Notes under the pieces: generated by a model
Databases searched by the model: none
What the model was told of the DNA's origin: nothing
Seen by the model: only the letters and a program-made list of their open reading frames with translations
NCBI GenBank assembly: GCA_030760725.1
Contig: JASWHV010000001.1
Location: forward strand, 30,377,928 to 30,441,927
DNA: 64,000 nt
Reading direction: 5' to 3'
DNA from: Neostapfia colusana
Lineage: Eukaryota > Streptophyta > Magnoliopsida > Poales > Poaceae
Shown here: one piece after another, positions 35,804 to 46,845 of the stretch
Position numbering within the stretch: position 1 is the stretch's first letter
How the letters are laid out: each line of letters starts with the position of its first letter
Made by a program: the position numbers and the translations under genes

Positions 35804-35808
35804 AAATC
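35804..35808. repeat. Target-site duplication AAATC, right of N
   Basis: This is the second copy of the 5-bp target. Removing N and one copy rejoins P's integrase frame across Lys-Ser-Gly. Confidence 0.93.
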
Positions 35809-36366
35809 CGGCGAACAAGTAACGTTTGGGGTTGATCTTGTCAATGAAGCCGAAGAGAGAGTTCGGATAATACAAGAGAACCTCAAAGCTGCCCAATCTC
35901 GTCAAAAGAGCTACGCGGATCAGAGTCGTCGACTGCTGCATTTCAACGTCGGAGAGCATGTGTATCTTCGTGTATCTCCAATGAAAGGGATTCATCGGTT
36001 CGGTGTCAAGGGGAAACTTGCTCCCCGATTCATTGATCCGTTTGCCATCACGGAGAAGTGCGGGACTGTAGCCTACCGGCTGGAACTACCAGCAAGCCTT
36101 GCCGGTATTCACGACATATTTCACGTGTCCCAGCTACGAAAGTGTCTCAATTATACTGCTGCTGTCCGCACCAAAGACATCGATCAGTTGAAGCTGGATC
36201 CCACATACACCGAGCAGCCTATTCAGATTATCGATGAAAAGACCCGGATCACCCGAAACCGGACTTTGAAATTTTACAAAGTTCTATGGAGTACTCATAC
36301 CCCGGAAGAGGCGACGTGGGAAAGTGAAGATTACATCCACTAGAACTATCCGGAACTTTTGTCTTA
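35804..36366 (+). pseudogene. pol: Integrase C-terminal part and chromodomain-like tail of P
   Basis: This is the continuation of P's integrase after N. It encodes the GVDLVNEAEERVRIIQENLK helix region, the PMKGIHRFGVKGKLAPRF block, HVSQLRKCLN and a chromodomain-like tail ending LWSTHTPEEATWESEDYIH. A TAG at 36341 interrupts the last few codons; the TAG at 36365-36367 looks like the original end. About 30 bp of 3' untranslated sequence follows before the Sirevirus LTR. Confidence 0.85.
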
Positions 36367-36395
36367 GACTTTGTAATTACCCTCCCGTCTCTGAA

Positions 36396-37716
36396 TGTTT
36401 ACCTAGAGGGGGGTGAATAGGCTTTTCGATTCTTTGTTAATCCCTGAAACACTTAATAGATTTATCAAATACAGGGAAATCAGACTAGTACGGTAGAGTG
36501 CGGACTAGTCCGTTTTCTACTCAAAGACAAATCGGACTAGTCCGGTACTGTGTGGACTAGTCCGATATGCGTGGACTAGAAAGATCAAGGTTGATCAATA
36601 TTTTCACTTCTAGTACTCTATGCAGCGGAAATTAATTGGAAGCTTAGATGTATTATAATAGTGAAACAATGAATGACAGAGATCGACATTGATTTCAATG
36701 CTTCAACGTGAATTACACAAGATTAAGTGAACCCTAGAGTATGATGAACAATAAATGAACAAGAGCAAGAGACTTTTATCCCGAGGTTGGTTCCACGAAG
36801 AAAATCTACGTCCCTGTTGAGGAGTCCATGAAGGATCGGGTCTTCACCATCCCTACCTTCGTCGAATCGCCACGAAGGCCGATTCTCTTCCACTAATCAC
36901 AAAGGGTAAATAAATCGTTCAAGGGGCCTTCTCACAAGTTGAGGGCTCCCCAGGAATTACAACAAATGAATACCACCAAACACACTCAAAAAATGAACAA
37001 TAAATGAACAAGAGTGTGCGACAGATCAAACCAAAGAGCTCAAGATGTGTAGAACAAGTCTCTCCTTTGATCAATTGCTAATCCTTAAAGATTTGATCCT
37101 TCTTGGGTTAGAATGTGTGGAGAGATGTGAATTTTGAGCTCTTGGAAGGTGTGACGGCACAGGGGGTCGAGTCTTGGTTGTGGTATGGCCGTACACCTCT
37201 ATTTATACTAGGGTTTCCAAAGGTTACCGTTAGGGTTTGTGATGTCCGGACTAGTCCGTGGTGGACTCCGGACTAGTCCAGTGTGCGGCGTGTGGAAAAC
37301 CCTAAGTGCTGTGAGATACCGGACTAGTCCGTAATAGTGCGGACTAGTCCGTTGTCTACTCAGAGATAAATCGGACTAGTCCGGTCTATATCAGACTACT
37401 CTGTTTTCTAGTCAGAGAAAAGTCGGACTAGTCCGGTTGATATCGGACTAGTCCGCACATGCTGATTTTTGTGCAGTTAGTGTGATTTCTTTCACTTGAG
37501 CTCTTGGGGTGTGTTTCTCCAACACACTCCGTACTAGGTAATCTAATCTCCTCAACTCCTGAGCTCTTATCAATTTGGATCCTCATTCTCCTTTCTTCTT
37601 GCGCTTTCTTCCTAATTTCTTTAAGAACCTGCGCTCATCTCAACAATTTTGTTAGGGTCTCATTTGTTTGTCATAAATCAACCAAAACCCATAAGGGATG
37701 CCTAGATGCACTTTCA
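36396..37716 (-). repeat. Sirevirus (Ty1/copia) LTR, element S
   Basis: On the sense (minus) strand it begins TGAAAGTGCATCTAGG at 37716, directly after a polypurine tract (AAAAAGGGGGAGAT), and ends ...GGTAAACA at 36396, giving TG...CA ends and 1321 bp. Multiple CGGACTAGTCCG palindromes and the flanking tract are hallmarks of Sirevirus LTRs. The 5 bp to the left are CTGAA; the partner duplication would be outside the window. Confidence 0.75.
36501..37455. repeat. Cluster of CGGACTAGTCCG palindromes
   Basis: Eight exact copies of CGGACTAGTCCG start at 36501, 36533, 37247, 37320, 37340, 37372, 37424 and 37444. One-base variants lie near 36553 and 37269, and more decayed ones elsewhere. Repeated palindromes of related sequence are known in LTRs of grass Sireviruses; their function is not settled. 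They group at both ends of the LTR. Confidence 0.85.
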
Positions 37717-37911
37717 ATCTCCCCCTTTTTGGTGATTGATGACAACCAATTGAGATCACACAAATATGATAAAAAAATTCAGATTTTCATAAAGTGTGCA
37801 CATATTAGCTTTGAGCAAAATAGGCAATGTGGACATAAGACATATGTGCACTCTTTATGGTGGGGTGCAAAACTATGTGCGTGAGCAATAATTTTGATGT
37901 GAATATCATAA
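37717..37911 (-). mobile_element. 3' internal end of Sirevirus S, cut by M
   Basis: It contains the reverse of a polypurine tract (ATCTCCCCCTTTTT, next to the LTR) and about 180 bp of noncoding sequence before M's LTR starts at 37912. It shows that S was more than a solo LTR. The plus-strand frame at 37504-37884 crosses the LTR boundary and is not a gene. Confidence 0.65.
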
Positions 37912-40900
37912 TGTGGGGGCCCGGTCCTGATCACGGGGTCGTGCCGCTCCCCCGGGAATCACATTGGGTGGTGCCGTTCGATGCGGCACCCAACATCACA
38001 CATAATAAAGCATCATATTACATAAATCAAGCGGAAGCTTACAAAGTGTAAATTTTACAAATACTTCTCAAAATAATCTACAGCGGAAGACTATTACAAC
38101 TCACGTCTCATACCTATGCTAAGCAACAGAGAAGGTGTCTATCCCGCGGACCCTTCTCTCTAGCAACACTATCACAATAGCAGCGGCAGGGGTTGTCAGG
38201 AGTTCACCACTCGGAGACCTCCGAGTCTCATCCGATACCCGTACATATTAGCGTACAGTTATTACCTGCAAAACAACTTATGCAGTATCCGTGAGCACGA
38301 AGCTCAGCAAGACTTAACCGTCACCCTAGTCATGAAACTCTACATGCTGAAAATAGAGGGCTGAATATAGCAGTTTGCACAAACGATGCTCTTGAGCTAA
38401 AGGAGAGTCCTTACTTCCAGTTTTAAGCAACTTTTATAGCCCTCGCACAATTGACATCGAGACTCCACAATCAAACAAGAAATGCTTTATCTCGATGCCA
38501 CTTGCCCACGATGAAAGTAACTTTAGTGAGCTACCCTAGACTCATACGGACCTTGTGCCATTAACGACGAGACTCCACAATCAAACAAGAAACGCTTTGC
38601 CTCGACGCTACTAGCCCAAGGTGGGAAAATAAATTTAGTGAAAGTGTTGATCATTTCCTCATCTCTATTATGAGGATTACTCACGAAGCATATGAAATGT
38701 TTCCCAGTTTATTACTAAGTCACGACTCAGAGAACAAGTATGCTCGGTCCATTCCGTGAGCGACGGTGATTGCAATCAAAACACCCAGCTGACACGACAC
38801 GTACGCCCGTACTCGACGTTGCACACAGAAACCATCACTGACGTCGTACGTGGCAACCTTTCACACGAGACCCAAATGTCGAACCGGTCCCACCGACTGG
38901 GATTAAGTCTCTATATGGCAAACCCTTGTAGATCCGACTTCTCTATCCTTTCAGCATCGGCATCAGACGGGGAGGTAAGCCTCGACACCCAGGTTAACAT
39001 GTTACATCGGTTTCCTGGATCCCATATAGCCAGTATGCATCCGGTACACAACTCAAACTTGTCCAACGGGCCGCACACGAGAACGGCCCTTAATTGACTC
39101 AGACATAGACTAGGTTCACAGGACCACGTCCTTGATCCTTCCATCCACTGCCCGGTCTCCATTCCCAACTATGAGGATCAATTCCCAACTCTTCCTATCG
39201 ATCCCCCCTTAACCCTGTTTCACGAGTAGGAAACTGCCCACTCGAGTTTTGCTTCTTTTAATCCACTTTTGTTAAATTGATATCAACAGTTATAATCAAT
39301 TGATAATCTACCCAACATTATACTCCAGGGTTTTCTGGGTCATGCATTTGGAGTGTCATACCACCTAGACTTAATACAATAAACAAAATGCTAGACATAT
39401 AAAGTGAATACAAATAAAAACTTGTAAGTTTTGATGCAAACCGGGGCTTGCCTTTGTTTTGCAGGGGACTTATATATATATATATATATGAAGTTCAGTT
39501 AGTGAAGACCACTTGAGGCTTGATCAATTGCTTTCCTCCTCCCTTGATCTCCACTCTGATAACGTCAAATCCTTCACGTAGATGCTACACGTAATGAATA
39601 TGCACATATGTTTAATTGTAAAGCTTTTGCTAACAAGTTCTAAAGACAAGTTTAAAACTGGAACTCTGTTTAAGAATTTAAAATGACACTGGTGCTAGTG
39701 GCTTGGGTTTGGGTTTAAGTATTATGATCAAGTGATAAGTGGGGTTCATCACTTGGGTGGTGATCACCTAATGAAGTTGAACAGAACATTACTGATCCAG
39801 GGCTCCAATGGAGCTGGAAATTTTCTTGTGAGTTCATTGTCACAAGAAAGTCATCTGGACCAAAATTTAGAATTTTTCAAAGAATAGATAACTCAGAACA
39901 ATTTCCTAAGCATTTAGGCAAAAAGGAATTAATTCTGAATAAATTGGCACTTTAATGCAAATTCAAGTGAATTACACTTTCAAACATAGTTCAGTGAGTA
40001 TGTATGAATTTTCCTAGGATTTTTGGAGCTAAGAATTTGCTAGGGCTGAATTTTCAAGTTTTGGAAATTTTCTGAAATTGTTTCTGTACTCATTTTAACA
40101 CATGAAATTCAAATCTGAATTCCCCTAATCAAATCAACTCCAACTGAGCTGAAACTTCTATAGGAGTTCAATAAAATCCTGAAGCATATTCTGGAAAAAT
40201 TTGAGGATTTTTGGATAAACTAAACTCCCCCTAAAATTCTTTTGCTGAAAAGCTTTAAAGAATTTTCCAGAACTAAATAATGAGTTTCATTCAAATTGAG
40301 TTGTACATTTGGACAGAGCTATTCAATATGAATCCAAACCAATTTGAATCACTAAATTTGGAGCTTCCTAGCTAAAGTTATGAGGTTCTAAAGTTTGAAT
40401 TGAAATTTGGGATTCAAATAAACTGGAAAAGTTCAAATCCTGCAAGTGGGTCCAGGGAAACACGTATCAATTGCCGGGGTAAGCCACACGGGGCCACTGG
40501 ACTCTTCCCGCGCAGCCACAATAGATCCCAGCGCCGCAGCAGATCGGAAATTCCATTCTCTGTCGCTGACACGCGGGACCCGCTGGGTCTTCTTCAACCT
40601 CCGGCCACCCGCGCCCGCGCGCCGCCGGGCTCGCCAGAGTTCGCTGGATTCCGGCCTATCGGCCATCCCCCGAGCTACCTCTCGCCGCTAGGGCCTAAAC
40701 CCACATGCTGAACACGATGGAACCACTTCCCCCGACCGGCGGTGGCTCTAACCTAGCCGGCGATGGTGCGGCGACTCGGTACCCTTTTGGCGACGTCGCC
40801 CGGCCAACCTAGCCCGCCAAAACATCGGTGGAAGGACCCTACAGCACCGGTGGACGCTAAGGAAGATCGACCTGGTGAAGAAACAGCCCGGAGATGGCTC

Positions 40901-42267
40901 TAACCTAGCTTTCACCGTGAGCCCGATTCTCCCCGCCATAGCCGCCGTTGGAAAAGTGGAAAATACGCCGGCTACAACCATGATCAAGCTAGGGTTGAGA
41001 AGCAAACTTGGGCGCCGTGAAGTCTAGCTCCTGGGAGTGCAGTTTGATGGGCTCCAAGCAAATAGAAGTCGGGAATTTGAAGATTTCGTACCCGAGGGTG
41101 GTTTTACACCGGCCGGAAGAAAACTGTGAAATACTCCGGCTACGATCAATCACTTGGCCCAAGCTTTGGGGTGGAGCAGCGTGGAGTCTTGGCGCATCCA
41201 AAACCACTCTTGCTCGGCCGTGAAAATCTCTCTGCCGAGCTGTCCACGAGAGCACCTCCACTCGGCTTCTTTCGGCCGCCGCGAAAAACACGAAGCTCCC
41301 GGTTTGCTGTGGTTTAGATCGACTGGTAATGGTGCGGGGAGGTCATGGGAAGTCCCGTGGTGCTGTTTTGCTGGCTTGCTGAGGCTTGCACGTGAAAGAA
41401 AGCAGCTCCCGAGCAATTCAACCACGGCGGCAGCTGCTCTGTTCTTTAGCCCGCGCGAGACAGAGAACGAAGACGGTTCTCGGTGTTGTAGCGAAACTGA
41501 GCACGATGGGGAGTAATACCAGCGCATGAGTAGCTCGCCAGCGTGAGGGAACTGCCTCCGGAAGTGCTTCGGTGGGTGCCTCGGTGGCGCCCGTGGAGTC
41601 CTCGGTCTACCCAAGTGAAGCAGCGCTGATATTAGTTGTTTCAGTGGACAACAGAATAGCTGCTCAATTTCAGATATTTGGCACACTGACTAGTGGGTCC
41701 CACTCTCCCTCTTATCCTCTCAAAAGATCTCCAAAATTTGGCAAGTGACTAGTTCAAATGTTTGGAGTTGAAAACTGAGCTACATTTGGATAGTTGGACA
41801 AATTCCACCCAAATTCAAATGTATATTTGAATTCTTTGCACGTTTAAATCCTTTTTGGAAAAATGGGTAGCACCTTTTCAAAAATTAATGAAACTTTGCC
41901 TACCCACTAATTTGGACCTAAGGATTTCAAATATGCAATTTGATTCTTGTGTTAGCTGCTGCAAACAAGATTTTTGAACACAACAGTTTGAATTACCAAT
42001 GTGTCCTCCGTCATTTGACATTTGAGTTGGACATTTAATTCAAACTCTGATTTTTAAACCTTTCCATTGCACCTGAGTACTTCAATTCTGTGGGTTTATC
42101 CCACCTAGGGTCCAAACATGCAAGTAACCCTAAGTTTTGTTTAGAAGAATCTCACACGTGTTATCATATGTTGAAAAAAATTTAAACCACTCCCCTTTTC
42201 ATACACATGACACCAAAATTTGTGCAAACTCATGTTTCTTTGTATTCATACTTTTGGGACCTTTACA
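37912..42267 (-). repeat. M 3' LTR, full length (4356 bp)
   Basis: It runs TGTGGGGGCCCGG...CCTTTACA on the plus strand. A 110-bp direct duplication starts at GACTCCAC 38461 and 38571. A (TA)n run lies near 39472-39489, longer than in the other LTR. The GC island is at about 40440-41640; the donor-like site reads GGTACGAA here (41090-41091), so the open frame runs on past it. Confidence 0.92.
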
Positions 42268-42304
42268 TCCCTCCCCCCTTAAAAGGGAATCTCGTCCCGA
42301 GATT
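42268..42304 (-). promoter_or_regulatory. Polypurine tract and hairpin of M
   Basis: TCCCTCCCCCCTTAAAA on the plus strand is the reverse of the purine tract. AATCTCGTCCCGAGATT at 42288-42304 is a perfect inverted repeat. Confidence 0.85.
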
Positions 42305-42340
42305 ACAAAAGAAAAATGAGGCAGAAGGGAATTATAAAAT

Positions 42341-43690
42341 CTATGACAAAAGCTCCGGATAGTTCTTGTGGATGTAATCTTCACTCTCCCAAGTCGCTTC
42401 TTCTGGTGTATGATTACTCCACAGGACTTTGTAAAATTTCAAAGTCCGATTTCGAGTGATCCGGGTCTTTTCATCGATAATCTTGATGGGCTGCTCGGCG
42501 TAGGTGAGATCCGGTTGTAATATCTCCATGTCTCCCGAAAGAATCTCTGTCGGCTTCTTCAAACACTTTCTCAACTGTGAGACATGGACGATGTCGTGGA
42601 CACCCGATAAAGATGGGGGCAGCTTCAGATGGTAGGCTACCGGTCCACACCTTTCTGTAATAATGAACGGACCCACAAAGCGAGGAGCTAGCTTTCCCTT
42701 GACCCCGAATCGATGAATTCCCTTCATCGGGGATACTCGGAGATAGACGTGATCTCCGACTTCAAAATATAAGGGTCGGCGTCGCTGGTCCGCATAGCTC
42801 TTCTGGTGAGATTGAGCGGCTTTGAAGTTTGCTTGAATAAGCTGGACCCGCTCTTCGGCATCTTTTACAAGATCAATGCCAAAAATCACCCTCTCGCCGG
42901 ATTCATACCAATTGAGTGGCGTGCGGCACTTCCTGCCATAATGTGCTTCGTACGGTGCCATTTTAATACTGGATTGGTAACCATTGTTGTAGGACAACTC
43001 TGCTAATGGCAAATGGTTATCCCAATTCTTTCCATGATCTATGGCACATGCTCTCAGCATATCTTCTAAAATTTGATTCACCCTCTCCGTTTGACCGTCG
43101 GTCTGAGGATGGTTTGCTGAGCTTCTAATTAACTTCGTTCCCAGAGATTCATGTAGTTGCTCCCAGAAACGAGCAACGAATATGGAACCTCGGTCAGATA
43201 TGATGGTTTTGGGGACTCCGTGCAAGCACACAATTCTTGAGAGATACAACTCTGCATATTGCTTAGTTGAAAATCTCGTATTCACTGGTATGAAGTGGGC
43301 TGATTTCGTTAAGCGATCAACAATCACCCAAATGGAGTCATGCTTTCTAGATGTGAGGGGCAGTCCGACAATAAAGTCCATGCTGATGTCCTCCCACTTC
43401 CATGCCGGAATACTTAAGGGTTGCAGCATCCCGCTTTCTTAATGTGATCAGCTTTGACTCGCCGACATGTATCACACTCGGATACGTACATGGCAATTTC
43501 TCGCTTCATCCGAGTCCACAAAAATTTTGTCTTCAGATCTTGATACATCTTATTGCTTCCTGGATGTATCGAGTACTTGGACATATGAGCTTCATCCAAG
43601 ATCTTCTTTCTTAGCTTCAGGTTCCGGGGTACCACGATACGGTTGTTAAACCATAACACACCTTGTTCGTCTTCCCAGAAACATTTCATT
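42341..43690 (-). pseudogene. pol: Integrase with chromodomain-like tail of M
   Basis: It carries the HHCC finger (DEAH, SIH, CDTC), then a one-base deletion near 43430 that shifts the frame between GCC and LQP codons. From there an open frame of 362 codons holds catalytic Asp in SMDFIVGLP, Asp in ISDRG and Glu in GQTERVN, the GPFIITERCGPVAYHL and HVSQLRKCLK blocks, and a chromodomain-like end (LWSNHTPEEATWE) with stop at 42341. All three catalytic acidic residues are present; the frameshift alone disables it. Confidence 0.88.
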
Positions 43691-44286
43691 TTATCCTCAT
43701 AAATTATTGCCTGGATTTTCCTCATTCCTTTATCTCTCTTCTGAGCTCGTATAATCTCCTCTCTAATGGTAGGAACTAGAGCAAGATTATACAACGCCCC
43801 ATGCGGAATCACTCTCAAGCTTGGTTCTTCATCCTCATCCGGACTAACTGACAAGTTATTCACGTGGGATTTACAACTGAGTGCATCAGCCACAAAATTA
43901 GCTTTGTCCAGATGGTAATGGATTTCGAGCTCATAATCTTTGATTAATTCCAACCATCTCCGCTGCCTCATATTGATATCCTTCTGAATGAATATATATT
44001 TGAGGCTCTTATGGTCGGTGTAGAGGTGCACTAAATTCCCGAGTAAGTAGTGCCTCCACATTTTTAACGCCAGCATCACTGCAGCAAGTTCTAGGTCATG
44101 AGTGGGGTAGTGCTGTTCGTGGTTGCGGAGTTGACGAGACCCATACGCGATCACGCGTCTATCTTGCATTAAGACGCAGCCAAGTCCAATGCCTGAGGCA
44201 TCACAATAAACATCAAATGGCTTTGTTGTATCCGGTTGGGCTAACACCGGTGCCGTTGTGAGATGTTTCTTCAAATTTTGAAATGT
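43691..44286 (-). pseudogene. pol: RNase H region of M
   Basis: It carries KPFDVYCDASGIGLG, GSRQLRNHEQHYPTHDLELAAV and YHLDKANFVADALSC. The last is usually YHPGKAN...LSR, so Pro-Gly is altered to Leu-Asp and Arg to Cys. A TAG at 44287-44289 separates it from RT; the position is CAA or CAG (Gln) in relatives. Confidence 0.85.
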
Positions 44287-44289
44287 CTA

Positions 44290-45170
44290 TTCACAGGCTT
44301 CCATCCATACATACTTGCTGCTCTTCTTCAATAGTTCTGTCATTGGTTTAGCCAGCTTCGAGAAGCTGGGAATAAATCTCCAATAGTAACCCGCTAGCCC
44401 CATAAAACTGCGGATTTGATGAACAGATGTTGGAGACTCCCACTTCAAGACTTGCTCAATTTTAGTTGGATCTACGGCCACACCCTCCACTGAAATAATG
44501 TGGCCTAAGAATGGTACCTTGCTGATCCAAAATTCACACTTGCTGAATTTGGCATACAGCTTATGTTCCCGTAAGTGTTGGAGCACAATATGGAGATGTT
44601 TGGTGTGCTCCTCCTCCGATTTGGAGTATACGAGAATGTCGTCGATGAAAACCACGACGAACTGATCCAACTCTGGCATGAATACAGAATCCATGAGATA
44701 CATGAAGTGTGCGGGTGCATTTGTTAGCCCGAAAGACATGACTAGATACTCATAGAGCCCGTATCTAGTCGAGAAAGCCGTCTTCGGTATATCCTCCGCT
44801 CTGATTTTTATCTGATGATAACCGGACCATAAGTCCATCTTGGAGAATACCTTGGCACCCACCAACTGATCAAATAATATATCGATCCGCGGCAGTGGGT
44901 ATTTATTTTTGATCGTCACTGCATTCAGCGGCCGATAATCCACACATAACCGAAGTGACTCATCATTTTTCTTCACAATGAGGGCTGAACAGCCCCATGG
45001 CGATGAGCTAGGTCGGATGAACCCTTTGTCCATTATGTCCTTTAGCTATTCTTTTAGTTCAGCTAATTCCTTCGGAGACATTTTGTACGGCCTCCGAGAT
45101 ATTGGTGTGGTTCCCGGTGCTAACTCGATCTTGAATACCACATCCCTCTCAGGCGGCATCCCTGGAAGAT
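44290..45170 (-). pseudogene. pol: Reverse transcriptase of M
   Basis: A 248-codon frame has LCVDYRPLNAVTIKNKYPLPRID, KMDLWSGYHQIKI, FSTRYGLYEYLVMSFGLTNAP and an intact FVVVFIDDILVYS active site (FIDD at 44638-44649), then the thumb and GLAGYY region. A single in-frame TAG at 45046-45048, at a Gln position in relatives, splits it from the gag-protease frame upstream. The RT fold otherwise looks whole. Confidence 0.9.
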
Positions 45171-45700
45171 CGTCGGGAAACACATCTGGGTACTCACGGA
45201 CCACCGGAATATCCTCCAGTTTCGTGGTCACACTGTGGTACACCACTGGATTTTTAGAATCCACGGCTTCAAGTATGAGTGTTTGGAGACTGTAGATTGG
45301 GGAGTCCAAACTAACAATCCATGGACCGATGTCAAGAACAGCCCCGTGGTAGTTCATCCACGCCATTCCTAGGATCACATCGATCTTCTGCCCCTCTAAC
45401 ACAATGAGGGTTGTGGGGTATAATTTTCCACCTAAGCACAAAGGTGCTTTGATCACCACTTCATTAGCAGCTATATTCCCACCGGGTGAGCAGATAAGAT
45501 AGTGATCTTTCGGTGTAGTGGTGGAGAGCTCAGCTTTGCACACAAATAACCTGCTGATGAAATTGTGTGTAGCTCCAGAGTCAAATAATATCAATACGGG
45601 CAGTTCATTGAGGGTGAACATTCCCGCTAGCACAGGTGCCCCGTCCGGCACATCCTCTAGAGCTGTATGAAAAATGCACCCTGACTTTGGTGCTGTTCCT
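45171..45700 (-). pseudogene. pol: Aspartic protease and linker of M
   Basis: It is in the same frame as gag. The active site LFDSGATHNFIS is at about 45553-45600. Downstream are APLCLGGKLYPTTLIVLEGQKIDVILGMAW-type blocks and the lead-in VVREYPDVFPDDLPGMPPERDV to RT. There is no break in this part. Confidence 0.87.
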
Positions 45701-46845
45701 TGAAGCTGAGCACGGGTTTGATTTATACCCTGCTCCGGTGCAGTTTCTCTGTGGCATATCATTTCTGGACACTTCCTGCTAATGTGACCCGAATACCCGC
45801 ACGTGAAGCACGGTTTCTCAGCCGGTTCCTGGTTGCTCTGAGTACGGATACTAGTTGTATTCTTCTGCGGCAAGAACACTTGAGGAACAGAATAACGTGG
45901 CTGCATATACCGTTGTTGCAGCTGTCCGAATTCAGAGTATTGGGATGAACGACCCGAATATTGCTGGAGTTGTTGAGCCGGCTGCATTGTTTGACAGTTC
46001 AAGGTACTGTCTACCACCCTGTATTTATGAGGAGCACTACGGCTACTCTCCGGTGGTATACGGTTCTTTCTTTTCTCAGCCTGAACTTCTCGCTGAGCAT
46101 CTTCAACCATAATGGCAGCACTCATCAATTCGTTGAAGTTTTTTCGATCAGCTAAGACGAGTCTTTCCTTTAACTTGGGGTTGAGGCTGCGGAAGAACCA
46201 TTCGCACTTTTGAGCCTCAGTGTTCACATGTTCAGGCGCATACTGTGCCAGTTTGTTGAACACTCGCGAATGCTTGTATGCATCCCTCCCTCCTTGTTTT
46301 AAGACCAGAAACTCCTCGAGTTTCCGCTGAATTATTCCAGAAGAGACATGATAAGCAAGAAATGCCTTCCGGAATTCCATCCATGTGAATTGATGTCCAG
46401 CTGGTAAGGAGGCGAGTTGATTTGCCCACCATGCACTAGCAGACCCGTGAAGTTGTTGCGCCGCGTATAAAACCTTGTGATGTTCGGTGCACTGGAGCAA
46501 CCCAAACTTAGACTCAATGGTACAGATCCAGCTATCCGCCACCATAGGATCCTCAGCTTCAATGAAAACCAGTGGTTGAGTTGCTAAGAACTCAACATAG
46601 GAATTCAGTTGAGGTTGGCGCAAGTCTCCATCTTGACGGGATGTATTCATCACCAGGGTGCGGAGCAAGTCGGTTCGCTCGTCGCTTGCACCCGTCATGG
46701 CAGCCAGAATATCCTCCATTGTGACCATAGGTGAAGGTCCTGGTGGCGCCTGCGGTTGCGGAGCCCGCTGCTCCCTCTGTGGAGAGTTATCACCACCACC
46801 ACCGCGGGAACCACCCACCTCACTCATGGAACGAGTTCCCACCAT
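45701..46845 (-). pseudogene. gag: Gag of M (open frame through protease)
   Basis: I take the start as the ATG at 46845 (MVGTRSMSEVGG), parallel to P and R and one base after TTGCAG; an ATG further upstream is in frame but precedes that motif. The capsid region carries SWICTIESKFGLLQCTEHHKV-type text, AWWANQL, LVLKQGG and FNKLAQYAPEHV. The zinc knuckle CFTCGYSGHISRKC is intact at 45769-45810. The single frame continues into protease and RT lead-in until the TAG at 45046. It is gag of a dead element, but itself unbroken. Confidence 0.88.

Larger units (their letters stand above)
15179..36395 (+). mobile_element. Element P: old, inactive Ty3/gypsy chromovirus-like element, interrupted by N and S
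   Basis: P is the only plus-oriented element. It has a 5' LTR, primer-binding site, leader, gag-pol, then N inserted within integrase (24916-35803) and a Sirevirus at 36396, 30 bp after its pol end. Its polypurine tract and 3' LTR are not in the window. It lies in Q's third LTR; the 5 bp to its left are CGGAT. Many stops, frameshifts and substituted catalytic residues mark it as long dead. Confidence 0.85.

Noticed and set aside
36501..37455. CRISPR-like regularly repeated short motif
   Set aside because: The repeats are 12-bp palindromes with irregular spacing in a plant LTR, with no spacers of uniform size.
37504..37884. 126-codon plus-strand frame with several hydrophobic stretches
   Set aside because: It crosses the Sirevirus LTR end and the polypurine tract and ends just before M's insertion point, with no recognisable domain; it is chance coding in element DNA.
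39472..39489. (TA)n run as a promoter TATA box
   Set aside because: It is a simple repeat whose length differs between the two M LTRs and it lies near the sense 3' end of the LTR, far from where transcription should start.
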